Shown here piece by piece: positions 23,328-34,760 of a stretch of DNA of 64,000 bases. Below the pieces are notes generated by a model. That model ran no database searches. It had not been told where the DNA came from and was given only the letters and a program-made list of their open reading frames with translations. The stretch comes from Adiantum capillus-veneris (taxonomy: Eukaryota; Streptophyta; Polypodiopsida; Polypodiales; Pteridaceae): contig CM043964.1 of NCBI GenBank assembly GCA_014529385.2, positions 2,274,997 to 2,338,996 of the forward strand. Reading direction: 5' to 3'. Numbering within the stretch: the stretch's first letter is position 1; each line of letters begins with the position of its first letter. The position numbers and the translations under genes are program-made.

Positions 23328-25674
23328 TGCTCGGGCTGCTTTGAAGTGTATCGTTAATGATCAAGCAAACATAAATATATATACGTAAGAAAGAGAGAGA
23401 AGGGGGTGCTTGTTGTACTAATGCCTTCTTACAAATTTGTCATGACCAATCAAAGTGAGATTAGTATTTGTTCAACATAGCCTGAGTAAATTACACCACA
23501 ACACATCACAAGAAAAAAACCACCCCAATCACTGTCTTAAGGCCAGGGGAGTCCTCTCCACCCTGTCGCCCTCTTACAGCATGTGGGATTTACGGAGACA
23601 AGCTATCAAGAACTTAAATAAAACACCAAGACACTTACACATCATTATTGTCCATGACTTCACGTTGGAAGGGAGATAAGGTATCCATGCTTAGTCCAAA
23701 TTCACCCTCCTTGATTCAACAAATGTTGGGCTTACTCTAGTAGGAGAAATGATACATTTCCTACTCCCAATTTAATGATCACTCTCTCTTACAATGGCAT
23801 AGAGTTCCCTTGCTAATCACCCCTAATACAACACATACATATGCCTAATGCCAATGAGATTCCACTCAAGAGCTCCTTCTCAAGAGGTTGAGCTTGGATT
23901 CTCAAGCTATAGCATAGTGCTCTTTCTTCTCCCCCCCCCTTTTGTGCTAGCTACACCCTCCTTTTATAGCAATTTTGAAGGCTAGGGTCACTCCTCTAAC
24001 CATGGTTGGGTTAGATTTTCAGCAATTTATCTAATTTCGTTTTCTTGGAATTATCAAGAAGTTGGTGGGGAAAGAGAGAGGAGAGAAATGGAGGTGATAG
24101 GACTTTTCATAGTGGGTTAGTGTTAGTAGAGTTAGTATTAATTTACAAATGGAATTGGATATTTACAATGGGAGTATCCATGTAGGATACAAATAAGGAA
24201 GAAAAACTCTTAAGAGGTAAGAAAAGGTGGATTTCTTACAAGGTTGATGCTCCAAGTGTCTTGAGTAGGGCCAATTTTGACGCTTGTTGACGGTCCACTT
24301 AGCTTTGAGACGGTACATATTTTTCTCCACTCTTGACCTTCCTTAGAGACAAGGTAATTGAAGCTGAGTAATCAACCACCATGATGCTGTCTTTTAAGAG
24401 AAGAGGCTGAATTTTGTGGTTTTTTTGATAGATATGGGTAATTTGGAGGAGGAAAAATGAGACTAGGTGGTCAATTTTGGAATGGAATTGTGTGTGGGAG
24501 GTATGAGTTCACCATGGTTTCTCTTATTCTTCAAGGTTGAGGAGAAGGTGAGTAGGGTGCAGAGAGGAGTGGTGAGAGAGGTGGGGATGATGAGTGGAGA
24601 AGTGTGTGTGAAAGAGGAAAATGATAAAGTGGAAGAGAGAGTGTGGCTGCATAGCATGGGAAAAATGGGGTCCACTAATAAAATCATAGCTCACAGTTAG
24701 TAGCTCAAAAAAATATGAAAAAATTTGAGGCAAATGTTCAGCCCACTAGCTACAACTTTTGTTTGTATCACTTTTTCAAATTTGGAGAGCAAGTGAACTT
24801 TAAAAATTCAGCAAAACCGACCATTTTTTTCCACTGCACAAGGTCCTTGTGGGGTCCTTCTTTGGATGATTCTTTTGAATACCTCCAAGAGTGAGCCCTC
24901 CATAGTGCATGTATGCATGCCACCTACCCTTGACCTTATTTGGTAGGTCTATAATTGAAGATATTGTTGAGATCATGATATAAGTGAATAGTAGAACTAA
25001 GAAAATCAAATATTGAGGGGTCTAAAAAATATGTATATGTCAAATATAAATAATATAAGTGGAAAAAATATAAAGGGGTCAAAAGAAATCTCTCTCATTA
25101 TGAGGCTACCATAAAAAGATAAATATTTTTGGTGTTCTAATTTTTTAGAAAAAAAACAAAATAGACGTAGGAAGGGAAAAATCACAATAGTGAAAAAATA
25201 TACACATAAATAAAACTAGCTTTTTTGGATTTTTGTTGGGGTGGAGTTACACCAAATATAAGAGAAGCTTACATGAAAATATTTCTATATGGAATAAAGA
25301 GTATGAAAAATGGTAAGAAAAATTGTGGTAATGGTGAGGCAATGTGCAGAGCATAAATAACACACACCTAGGTAAAAATATTTAAATAAATACCAAAATA
25401 ATTATGAAAAAATCTTTTATTTAGGCCCTATATACAAAGAAATATTTACATACGCATGGGCCATAATATACTTATATTTTTTATATTTTTTATTTTTTTG
25501 GCTCAACTAGCCCAATGACTAGCTAATTGAGGGTTTTTTATTTCAGTAAGGAGATATGGGAAAAGTCCCCTAACTCACACGCACCTATATACAGTGAAAG
25601 GGTGAGGGTAACCACAGTGTTTAAGCGATTTGATAGGGTGAGATAACTCACTATGGCAATTACAAAGAGCCGCA
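22993..25674 (-). repeat. T: 3' LTR (about 2.7 kb)
   Basis: On the minus strand it ends with CGGACCGCCTCA at 22993; the start near 25674 (TGCGGCTC) is less certain because the outermost bases differ from the 5' LTR. It carries 577 bases (23048-23624) absent from the 5' LTR. Apparent frames at 24463-24733 occur in both LTRs and look like AT-rich noise. Confidence 0.8.
23255..23324. repeat. (GA)n microsatellite
   Basis: About 70 bases of GA repeat lie in the segment of the T 3' LTR that the 5' LTR lacks. Confidence 0.95.
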
Positions 25675-25678
25675 TTAG

Positions 25679-25690
25679 CCCTCCCCCAGG
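25679..25690 (-). promoter_or_regulatory. T: polypurine tract
   Basis: CCTGGGGGAGGG on the minus strand stands between the pol stop (25703) and the 3' LTR start. It is the expected plus-strand primer. Confidence 0.65.
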
Positions 25691-25702
25691 ATGATGGTAC
25701 AT

Positions 25703-28700
25703 TCATGTACCATTATAAAGAATCTTTTCCAAAGAGAGTGCTTCACAGTCCTTGACAAGATCTTCATTGTTTGGCCCCTTGGAATTTTGGTTTGTGTTAC
25801 ACTCATGCTTCATGGAACAATACTTACATGAGATAGTTGCCTTTTGCTTTGGTAGATCCTTTGGTAGAAGGCGACTCAAGTAAGGCTTCAAGCGATAGCC
25901 GTTTACCTTCCTGGAGTTCTCTTTCCCATTCAAGTCCATAAGTTGATAGTAACTTGAATTGAAAGCCTTCTTGACTATGTATGGCCCCTTCCATCTTGTT
26001 TCAAATTTGGCATCAAAACGATTATCGAGTCGATTGTCATACCTTAGCACAAGATCTCCTTCATTGATGCCTTTGTCCTTCAGTTTCTTGTCAAGCTTCT
26101 CCTTTGTCTGTGTGGCTTTCCTCTTATAGCACTCGTATGCTGCTTCTCTTTTCCACTCAAGCTCAGCTAAGGTAAGAAGTCGATCCATCCATGCTTCTTG
26201 ATCATCTTGTGCTGATTTGCCATGAAGTCTCATTGTTGGAATGTTTAGCTCAATTGGCTGTAAAGCCTCTTGACCATAGACCAAGTGAAATGGTGTGAAC
26301 TCCGTGGCTTCCCTATATGTGGTTCGATATGCCCACAAGGCACCATCCAAGAAGTCATCCCACAACTTTGTCTTGTTTTTCACCATCTTTCTAATGATGC
26401 CTGCAATGACACCATTAGATTTTTCTACCAAACCATTTGATTGGGGATAGTAGGGTGTACTGTGACGGTGTAGAATGTGAAGTTCTTCACAGACTTCTGT
26501 GAGTAATCCCTTTCTAAACCCTGGACCATGATCAGAAACAATCTCCAAAGGTGTGCCAAATCTACAACAAATGTGAGTGTAGATGAATTTGCTCACTGTC
26601 CTCTCATTTACCTTTGCCACACTTTGTGCTTCCACCCACCTAGTCATATAGTCTACAACCACTAGAATGTAGAGTTTACCATTTTTTGTCCTAGGCAGAG
26701 GACCCATAGTATCAATGCCCCACTTTTCAAAGGGTCCATTTGCAAGCACAATTTGCCTTGGACCATAAATCAATCTTCTATTCCCATTTAACTGACAATT
26801 GTGACAACTTTTACACCAATGTTGGACATCCACATGCAGACTTGGCCAAACATACCCCGCAACCAAAATCTTCTTCACAGCTAATTCCTGGGAAAAATGA
26901 CCACCACATGCCTCTTCATGCAAATCTTTTAGAATGGTTGGAATTTCCGCGATAGTTGGTACTCTTCTGCACACTTTATCCTTCTCTCTTTGATAGAGGG
27001 AGCCTTCTAGGAAGAGATACATGCTTGCCTTCTTCATGAGTATCCTCTTCTGAGATTTTGTGAAGTCTGGTGGAAACTCACCCTCCAAAATGTAGCCAAT
27101 GATGGGAGCCAATGACTCCAATCCCTGGTACCTCGGTTGCTTCACAGCAGCCGCCACCATGATGACCTGCACTTCTTTCTTTACACATGCAACGGCTTGT
27201 TGTGCAAGTAAATCAGCATCTTCATTTTGTTTCCTAGGAATATGATATAATTGCACCTCCTCAAATTGATTAAATAGTCTACGGATGGTATGAACTTTGG
27301 CCCTTAGTCTTTCATTTTTGCATGCCCAAATGCCTAAAATCTGCTTCACAGTGAGAAGTGCATCCCCTTTTACCATGAGACGTTGTATACCATGGCCAAT
27401 GCATATTTTTAAACCATGAAGTAGTGTGTCATATTCTGCTTCATTGTTGCTAGCTGAACTTGGTAGATTGAACTTCTCTTTCATGACCACCTCTCCACTT
27501 GGGTTGAGCAACACTAGCCCTCCCCCTGCTTTTCCTGTGGCTCGACAAAAAGCTCCATCAAAGAACAAGGTAAAAGCATTAGGAATACTTTTTGGTGGTG
27601 GCAATGGTAGGGTCTTTACTTCAGGCACCTTAATCTCCTTTTCATGCACCCTATAAGTGAGGATCCCTGCCAATTGTGCACGCACACTATCTTCTACCTT
27701 GAAAGAGTATTGAAACTCTTGCAACTCCATAATCCACTTTGAGATCCTAGTACTAAGATTCATTTGAGATGACACCCAAGGGAAGAAATTCTCTGCGGTG
27801 AGGATTACAAAAGGTTTTGGGATCAAGTAGGATCTAAACTTCCTTATCGCAAACATGAGAGAAAGCATCATGAGTTCTGCCTCTGTGTAGCCTCTCTCTA
27901 AAGCATTCATGACCCTACTAGCAAAGTAGATGGGCCGCATCCTGGTACTATAGGGATCTTGTTGTAGCAAAACTGCACCAATTGTTTCTTTCCCAGCACT
28001 AGAGCTAACAAAGAATGTGTACTCCCAACAAGGAGGCATGAGTGTTCGTAGCTCTGACAAAATGGCTTTAATGTTACAAAAGTACTCTTCAAGCTCATCA
28101 GACCATGCAAATTCTACTTGTTGTGTCAACTTTTGCAAAGGGTGAAGTAACTCCGAGGCTAAGTGAATGAAGCGTGACATATACTTCACCTTTTGAATGA
28201 ATGAGATGACCTCCTTAAGACTCTTGGGTGATGGTAGCTCAATAAGAGCCTTTGCCTTTGAAGGATCCACTTCAATGCCTTTGTAAGAAACTTTATGACC
28301 AAGCAAGATTACTTCATCCTCACCTATATGGCACTTGTTGGGGTTGAGTTGACCTCCCATGTCGTAGAGCTTCTTTAAACCTTCTTCTACCCTTCGTAGA
28401 TGCAATGATTTTGAGCTATAAATACAGAAATCATCAATGAACAGCCTAATTGACTTTCCAAAGAATGCTTGAAACACCATATTCATGAAACGTTGGAATG
28501 TTGCAGGAGCATTTGTCAGACCAAATGGCATGACTCTAAAAGCATAACAACCCCAAGGAGTGATAAAGGTTGTTTTCAATTGATCCCCCAATGCAATCCC
28601 TATTTGAAAGTAACCTGAGTAACCATCACACACAGTGTACTTCTCATGACCAGCTACCTCATTTAGTATCTCATCCTGGAATGGGAGGAAAAAGTGATCT

Positions 28701-30571
28701 CTTTTTGTTGCCTCATTGAGGGGACGGTAATCCACACACACCCTCCACTTGCCATTTTTCTTAGGAGTGACAACAACAGGAGAGACCCACTCTGAATTCT
28801 CCACTGGATAAATGAAACCTGCTGCTAGAAGCTTTCTTACCTCCTTGAGTAGAGCCTGCTCCTTTATAACTCCTAGCCTTCGTAGCTTCTGAGCTTTAGG
28901 TGTGGCCTCAGGCTTTAACTCAATCTTGTGTTGAACAACATCTACCCCACGCACGTGGGTGTAGTCTTTAGCAAAAAGCCTAGGAAACTTCCTTAGCACA
29001 CATTTGAAATCCTCTCTTTCATCCTTTGTAAGTGTTGTTGATAGCATACCTTCCAGCATCCCTTCATCTTGAACACCTTCGTTCTCTTGAGGACCTACCT
29101 CCTCCAAGCCTTGACAAGAGGTCTCTCGGTTGCTTGGCTTAAACCTTACCCCCATGACTTCGATGGAAGACTCCTCTTCAGTAATGCTGCCGCTACTTTC
29201 TTCTTCTGAAGTGCTATCGGTCCAACCTTCTTCCGTCTCACTTTGAGATGATTCTTCATGGAGCTCCTCTTGGCGTTGCTCCTTCATGTCAAAGACAACC
29301 TTCTTATGATTGTCATTCCTGTAAATTAATTTCCCACTCTCCCAATCTTGCAAAGCTCGCATTTTCATTAGCCATGGTCTTCCTAGGATAAATGGATAAC
29401 CACTTCCCTTGGTCGACATAACATAAAAATCCACCGCTTTCTTAATGCCAAAGGCCTCTACAAAGACATTTTTACAAATGCCTACACACCTAGCCTTGCT
29501 ATTGTTTGCCATCTTGACTTTGATTTCAGGTGTCTCCTGGATGTGCATGCCTAGTCTTTGCATGAGTCCCTCTGTCATGATGCAAATTTGTGCACCCCCA
29601 TCCACTAGACCTTTCCTAACCAATCTTCCTTTGATGTAACAGTCTAGCACCGGTGTAATGTCCTCATTCATTTCAGCTTGTGCAATTTTTACAACAGGCA
29701 CACTCTCTTTTACCTTTCTCCTAGTGCTAATTGCCCTTGTTAAATCCCTCCTAACTTGTGGACATAATGCAAGAAATTGAGGCCATGAAATATCAGGACC
29801 CTTACCTCTCATGTCTTCCAACAAGTTGTATGGAGCCATACCATGTCCAAGAGGGAAGTCTTGGAGGTTGATACAACGTCGAGTCCTCTTGGTTTCCTTG
29901 GTTTCCTTTGCCTTCTTGCCTTGTCCATGGTCACTCTGTGATGTGACTCCTTCTTTCTCTTTACCTTTTCCTCGGCCACGCTTAATGCCATTGGCTTCCA
30001 TGTCAACCTCATTTGAATTTGTCACCTCTACCACATACACGTTTGGGTCTGGCAAAGGTGGAACTCCTTCCACCCCTTGTGGAGGTGGTCTTGCTCCATT
30101 TGGCCTTTGTATAAGCCGTGGTTGCTGACTAGTTCCTTCACCTGCATTCATCACTGGGTAATTCAAGTTAGGTCTCCCTGGCTCTCCACGGGGCCAAGGA
30201 CAATTATACATCCCATGTCCAGACTCTCCGCAATTCCAACATTGCAAGACTCTCCTAGTTCGTGGCTCTCTCTCTTCTGAATTCTTTGCTTGTCCCTTTG
30301 GACCTACAGCTTGTGCAAGGTGAATTGACAGGCTGCTTAAAGATTCATTTAACTTCTCAATCACTTCAGCCGTTACCTCAAGAAGCTCCCTAGATGTTGA
30401 TGCTTGTGACTTACCTTTGGGTCTAAGACCTTCTATTGGAACCTCCCCCCTTAAGCACTTGAGTTTCCTATATTTCTCAGCAGCCCTAGTTTCAGCTGCA
30501 TCAAAGGTAGCAGGTGCACCCGCCTCAACTTTTACCTTAAGTTCAGGAAAGAGTCCGGCTATGAACCTCAC
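25703..30571 (-). CDS. T: gag-pol polyprotein, Tat type with dual RNase H
   Basis: One open frame of 1622 residues. Domains by approximate residue: gag C-terminus 1-100; zinc knuckle CWNCGESGHGMYNC at 111; basic linker; protease LVDGGAQICIM at 322 with ILGRPWL near 395; RT 560-760 with FIDDFCIYSS near 712; RNase H near 840-950; a second, archaeal-type RNase H at 1000-1130 (FFDGAFCRATG, NNEAEYDTL, VKGDALL, NEDADLLAQQ); integrase zinc domain near 1215 (CKSCHNC); core with GIDTMGP 1282, VSDHGPGF 1345 and LVEKSNG 1382; C-terminal RWKGPYIV. Catalytic residues look intact. The true start is upstream in gag. Confidence 0.92.
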   Translation of the reverse strand: MRFIAGLFPELKVKVEAGAPATFDAAETRAAEKYRKLKCLRGEVPIEGLRPKGKSQASTSRELLEVTAEVIEKLNESLSSLSIHLAQAVGPKGQAKNSEEREPRTRRVLQCWNCGESGHGMYNCPWPRGEPGRPNLNYPVMNAGEGTSQQPRLIQRPNGARPPPQGVEGVPPLPDPNVYVVEVTNSNEVDMEANGIKRGRGKGKEKEGVTSQSDHGQGKKAKETKETKRTRRCINLQDFPLGHGMAPYNLLEDMRGKGPDISWPQFLALCPQVRRDLTRAISTRRKVKESVPVVKIAQAEMNEDITPVLDCYIKGRLVRKGLVDGGAQICIMTEGLMQRLGMHIQETPEIKVKMANNSKARCVGICKNVFVEAFGIKKAVDFYVMSTKGSGYPFILGRPWLMKMRALQDWESGKLIYRNDNHKKVVFDMKEQRQEELHEESSQSETEEGWTDSTSEEESSGSITEEESSIEVMGVRFKPSNRETSCQGLEEVGPQENEGVQDEGMLEGMLSTTLTKDEREDFKCVLRKFPRLFAKDYTHVRGVDVVQHKIELKPEATPKAQKLRRLGVIKEQALLKEVRKLLAAGFIYPVENSEWVSPVVVTPKKNGKWRVCVDYRPLNEATKRDHFFLPFQDEILNEVAGHEKYTVCDGYSGYFQIGIALGDQLKTTFITPWGCYAFRVMPFGLTNAPATFQRFMNMVFQAFFGKSIRLFIDDFCIYSSKSLHLRRVEEGLKKLYDMGGQLNPNKCHIGEDEVILLGHKVSYKGIEVDPSKAKALIELPSPKSLKEVISFIQKVKYMSRFIHLASELLHPLQKLTQQVEFAWSDELEEYFCNIKAILSELRTLMPPCWEYTFFVSSSAGKETIGAVLLQQDPYSTRMRPIYFASRVMNALERGYTEAELMMLSLMFAIRKFRSYLIPKPFVILTAENFFPWVSSQMNLSTRISKWIMELQEFQYSFKVEDSVRAQLAGILTYRVHEKEIKVPEVKTLPLPPPKSIPNAFTLFFDGAFCRATGKAGGGLVLLNPSGEVVMKEKFNLPSSASNNEAEYDTLLHGLKICIGHGIQRLMVKGDALLTVKQILGIWACKNERLRAKVHTIRRLFNQFEEVQLYHIPRKQNEDADLLAQQAVACVKKEVQVIMVAAAVKQPRYQGLESLAPIIGYILEGEFPPDFTKSQKRILMKKASMYLFLEGSLYQREKDKVCRRVPTIAEIPTILKDLHEEACGGHFSQELAVKKILVAGYVWPSLHVDVQHWCKSCHNCQLNGNRRLIYGPRQIVLANGPFEKWGIDTMGPLPRTKNGKLYILVVVDYMTRWVEAQSVAKVNERTVSKFIYTHICCRFGTPLEIVSDHGPGFRKGLLTEVCEELHILHRHSTPYYPQSNGLVEKSNGVIAGIIRKMVKNKTKLWDDFLDGALWAYRTTYREATEFTPFHLVYGQEALQPIELNIPTMRLHGKSAQDDQEAWMDRLLTLAELEWKREAAYECYKRKATQTKEKLDKKLKDKGINEGDLVLRYDNRLDNRFDAKFETRWKGPYIVKKAFNSSYYQLMDLNGKENSRKVNGYRLKPYLSRLLPKDLPKQKATISCKYCSMKHECNTNQNSKGPNNEDLVKDCEALSLEKILYNGT

Positions 30572-30975
30572 CTTCCTTAGAAATTCTGCACCATCACCAG
30601 GGTTAGCAACATTTCGTATCCATAGAGCCCAAAGACGTAGAAACTCTTACTTGTACAAGTAGTAGTCATCTAAGTCTTTTTGCTTATGAGAAACAATGTC
30701 TTGCCATAGTTTTTGAGTGTTTGGGGATCAAAGAAGTATCTCTTAAAACAATTCAAAACTTCTATGTAATTCCCCTTAACTTCCTCAGGCAAAGAGTCAA
30801 ACCAAGTACTAGCATCTTTCCTAAGGACCACCTCAAACATTTCTACACGTTCTTGATCAGTTACTATCCTCTTGATATGGCAAGACATCTTGAAATTCGC
30901 TAGAAATAATTCTGCATCCTCTCCAGGCTCTCCAAAGAAAAGAGGATATCCAGACATTTGGCGTTGGCTCTCCAT
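30572..30975 (-). pseudogene. T: gag N-terminal part, frameshifted
   Basis: From an ATG at 30975 (MESQRQMSGYPLFFGEPGED) the frame encodes a Ty3 gag core (DASTWFDSLPEEVKGNY, FKRYFFD). It ends at 30670. The downstream gag frame resumes near 30660 but meets a stop before 30571. A frameshift plus a nonsense codon therefore separate gag from the intact polyprotein. Confidence 0.75.
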
Positions 30976-31053
30976 TAAATTGATTTCAAAGTGACGCGTT
31001 TTTGTTTTTTCTTTCTTTAAAAGATTTACGCAATAATATTTTTTAAATTGCAA

Positions 31054-31587
31054 TATATTCTACAACAAAATAAAAATATTCACATCAAATGACCTATGAT
31101 AATCAATAAGAGGTAGAATGACAGGGTTTGGTGACGCGAGAATTTCTCCTACTCTTTGGGCACCAAACATGAATACCATACGTTGTTGAAAATGGATTTT
31201 TCTACTAATTGCAATGTTTACTCTAATGAGTGGAGTGAAATGAAAGGGAAAATCTGTATTCCTGGGCCATTATCCATGGTCTATACATGACCTAATTCTT
31301 AAAACAAAACAAAAATATAGACGTCCAAACTAAGGTCGTACCTAATGAGAGGCAAAATAAAAGGATTTACTGATGCGTTTATCTCTACCAACCTAAGAGG
31401 ACCTAAAATTCTACGAATTACTCGCTAAAATTGCAACTTAGTACTAACAATTATGTGTACCTTTTGCCTTGCAATGGGAATGAAGGGATCATACAAATTC
31501 TCGTGATTCATGCAAGCTACTTGATTATGCTAAAGGTTGAGCCTTCACAAAACATACACAAACCGATCCTCAGTGGGGGCACCAATT
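31054..31587 (-). promoter_or_regulatory. T: leader and primer-binding site (31561-31584)
   Basis: Three bases inside the 5' LTR the minus strand reads TGGTGCCCCCACTGAGG, complementary to the CCA end of a tRNA (+ strand shows CAGTGGGGGCACCA). I cannot name the tRNA with confidence. The rest of the leader is AT-rich and holds no supported gene. Confidence 0.7.
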
Positions 31588-33702
31588 TGAGGCGGTCCGG
31601 GGCGGGCAACAAGAAGAGAAACCTCTAGACACCCTTCAAGGCACCAAGACACTTACACATCATTATTGTCCATGACTTCAGGTTGCAAGGGAGGCAAGGT
31701 ATCCATGCTTAGTCCAAATTCACCCTCCTTGATTCAGCAAATGTTGGGCTTACTCTAGTAGGAGAAATGATACATTTCCTACTCTCAATTTAATGATCAC
31801 TCTCTCTTACAATGGCATAGAGTTCCCTTGCTAATCACCCCTAATACAACACATACATATGCCTAATGCCAATGAGATTCCACTCAAGAGCTCCTTCTCA
31901 AGAGGTTGAGCTTGGATTCTCAAGCTATAGCATAGTACTCTTTCTTCTCCCCCCCCTTTTTGTGCTAGCTACACCCTCCTTTTATAGCAATTTTGAAGGC
32001 TAGAGTTACTCCTCTAACCATGGTTGGGTTAGATTTTCAGCAATTTATCTAATTTCTTTTGCTTGGAATTATCAAGAAGTTGGTGGGGAAAGAGAGAGGA
32101 GAGAAATGGAGGTGATAGGACTTTTCATAGTGGGTTAGTGTTAGTAGAGTTAGTATTAATTTACAAATGGAATTGGATATTTACAATGGGAGTATCCATC
32201 TAGGATACAAATAAGGAAGAAAAACTCTTAAGAGGTAAGAAAAGGTGGATTTCTTGCAAGGTTGATGCTCCAAGTGTCTTGAGTAGGGCCAATTTTGATG
32301 CTTGTTGACGGTCCACTAGCTTTGACGGTACATTTTTTCTCCACTCTTGACCTTCCTTGAGAGACAAGGTAATTGAAGCTGAGTAATCAACCACCATGAT
32401 GCTGTCTTTTAAGAGAAGAGGCTGAATTTTGTGGTTTTTTTGATAGATATGGGTAATTTGGAGGAGGAAAAATGAAACTAGGTGGTCAATTTTGGAATGG
32501 AATTGTGTGTGGGAGGTATGAGTTCACCATGGTTTCTCTTATTCTTCAAGGTTGAGGAGAAGGTGAGTAGGGTGCAGAGAGGAGTGGTGAGGGAGTTGGG
32601 GATGATGAGTGGAGAAGTGTGTGTGAAAGAGGAAAATGATAAAGTGGAAGAGAGAGTGTGGCTGCATAGCATGGGAAAAATGGGGTCCACTAATAAAATC
32701 ATAGCTCACAGCTCGTATCTCAAAAAAATATGAAAAACTTTGAGGCAAAAGTTCAGCTCACGAGCTACAACTTTTCTTTGTATCACCTTTTCAAATTCGG
32801 AGAGCAAGTGAACTTTAAAAATTCAGCAAAATCGATCGTTTTTTTCCACTGCACAAGGTCCTTGTGGGGTCCTTCTTTGGATGATTCTTTTGAATACCTC
32901 CAAGAGTGAGCCCTCCATAGTGCATGTATGCATGCCACGTACCCTTGACCTTATTTGGTAGGTCTATAATTGAAGATATTGTTGAGATCATGATATAAGT
33001 GAATAGTACAACTAAAAAAATCAAATATTGAGGGGTCTAAAAAATATGTACATGTCAAATATAAATAATATAAGTGGATAAAATATAAAGGGGTCAAAAG
33101 AAATCTCTCTCATTATGAGGCTACCATAAAAAGATAAATATTTTTGGTGTTCTAATTTTTTTGAAAAAAAACAAAATAGATGTAGGAAGGGAAAAATCAC
33201 AATAGTGAAAAAATATACACATAAATAAAACTAGCTTTTTTGGATTTTTGTTGGGGTGGAGTTACACCAAATATAAGAGAAGCTTACATGAAAATATTTT
33301 TATATGGAATAAAGAGTATGAAAAATGGTAAGAAAAATTGTGGTAATGGTGAGGCAATGTACAGAGCATAAATAACACACACCTAGGTAAAAATATTTAA
33401 ATAAATACCAAAATAATTATGAAAAAATCTTTTATTTAGGCCCTATATACAAAGAAATATTTACATACGCATGGGCCATAATATACTTATATTTTTTATA
33501 TTTTTTATTTTTTTGGCTCAACTAGCCCAATGGCTAGCTAATTGAGGGTTTTTTATTTCAGTAAGGAGATATGGGAAAAGTCCCCTAACTCACACGCACC
33601 TATATACAGTGAAAGGGTGAGGGTAACCACAGTGTTTGAGTGATTTGATAGGGTGAGATAACTCACTATGGCAATTACAGAGAGTCGAAAAAATGGCTAT
33701 CA
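31588..33702 (-). repeat. T: 5' LTR (2.1 kb)
   Basis: It matches the 3' LTR closely but lacks the 577-base block. The + strand right end (GGCTATCA) abuts ATAT, the target duplication, then G2 RT codons. About 25 bases at this end differ from the 3' LTR. Confidence 0.85.
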
Positions 33703-33706
33703 ATAT

Positions 33707-34760
33707 GTATAAGGACGTTGTTCGCTTGGTTTTGCATCTGATTTCAAAGGAATTGTATGTTGGCATATCGATGGATCAACTCCCTTGAGGTCTTTATACG
33801 ACCATGCAAACACATCTTTATACTTCTTGAGGAGTTGTGTTTGTCGTTCTTCTTCTTCAGGCTCTAAATCGTTGGCTATATAGACCAGCTGATGCTTTTC
33901 ACCTGGTTATGTAAGGTCTATCCTTTTTGCATTTTCTTGTCCATCGTAAGATTCTTGGTTGGTTCTTTCCCTGACTGGTGGTGTCATGATGATTTTTCTG
34001 TCCTGGATAGTAAATTTTCGATAGTGTGATGGTACATTCATGTTCCCCTTTTCTGACTCCCCTTTACAATCACTATCTTCTTCAGTAGTCCATATCTCTA
34101 TTAAAGACCGTTTCAGTTCTTGGTAATTTTGTTTATGCTCCAGCTTGGTCCACTCTTGGTCTTTTGTTGTTTCTTTCTTTGATTTTTTTGATTTTTGTGA
34201 TTTTGTTTCTGTTTTAGCTTTTCGTTCCTATTTCAATTCCTCTTGAGTTCTTTCCCTTCGATCTTTTGAGAATCTTTCTGATATGTGATCTTTTACACAA
34301 TCGTCTGCTTTTACAAGCATCAAATAGTGAGTTTTACCTTTTATCCTGGGCATCAGGTTCTCTCTCGCTTTGTTTCTTGCTCGTTTCCTCTTATAGCGTT
34401 CGTGGCACCTAGGGTGTTGATTAGCAAAATCATAAAACTTGATATTCTCGGTTTCCCTTCCACGCTCACTTGAGGTGTCTGAATACTCATTATTTGCATC
34501 ATCATTTACTTCCAGATGTTTAGAGGATTTATAAAACTCTTCTTGTTCTGGTGGTTCTATCGTCTCATCTTCTCCTGGTATAATGCTTACCATGTAATAG
34601 GGTAGCACATCATAGCCATCCTTATCGCAAAATTTTGTTGTTGGACTATCTGTAATGGTACAGAAATCCAATGTTGCTAGTATGTGTTCCCATTCTAGAG
34701 GTTCCAAGGCATCGTCAGGGAAAGGTTCCGGAATATACTCCTAGTCTTCTATCGCTCTTT
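33707..34760 (-). pseudogene. G2: pol segment from protease to RT start
   Basis: Minus-strand frames encode an acidic linker (34228-34707; WEHILATLDFCTITD, YYMVSIIPGEDE), a Lys-rich stretch with a stop, then the conserved entry to Ty3 RT: KKYKDVFAWSYKDLKGVDP, followed by an RPY motif at the T insertion. The frame continues into 22992 and below once T is excluded. Confidence 0.8.

Larger units (their letters stand above)
22993..33702 (-). mobile_element. T: Tat-lineage Ty3/gypsy retrotransposon
   Basis: LTRs at 22993-25674 and 31588-33702 flank a minus-strand gag-pol. A second RNase H between the normal one and integrase marks the Tat group. ATAT occurs on both sides (22989-22992 and 33703-33706), and the interrupted G2 RT frame resumes exactly. 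The LTRs are very similar over most of their length. Gag has early lesions but the rest is one open frame, so T is probably young. Confidence 0.9.

Noticed and set aside
24467-24700. A host gene in any part of the window
   Set aside because: No multi-exon host-like reading frame is recognisable; all long frames carry retrotransposon domains or lie in LTRs.
24463-24733. Small ORFs on both strands, repeated at 32478-32748
   Set aside because: They lie in both T LTRs, overlap each other on opposite strands and match no domain; LTR sequence explains the duplication.
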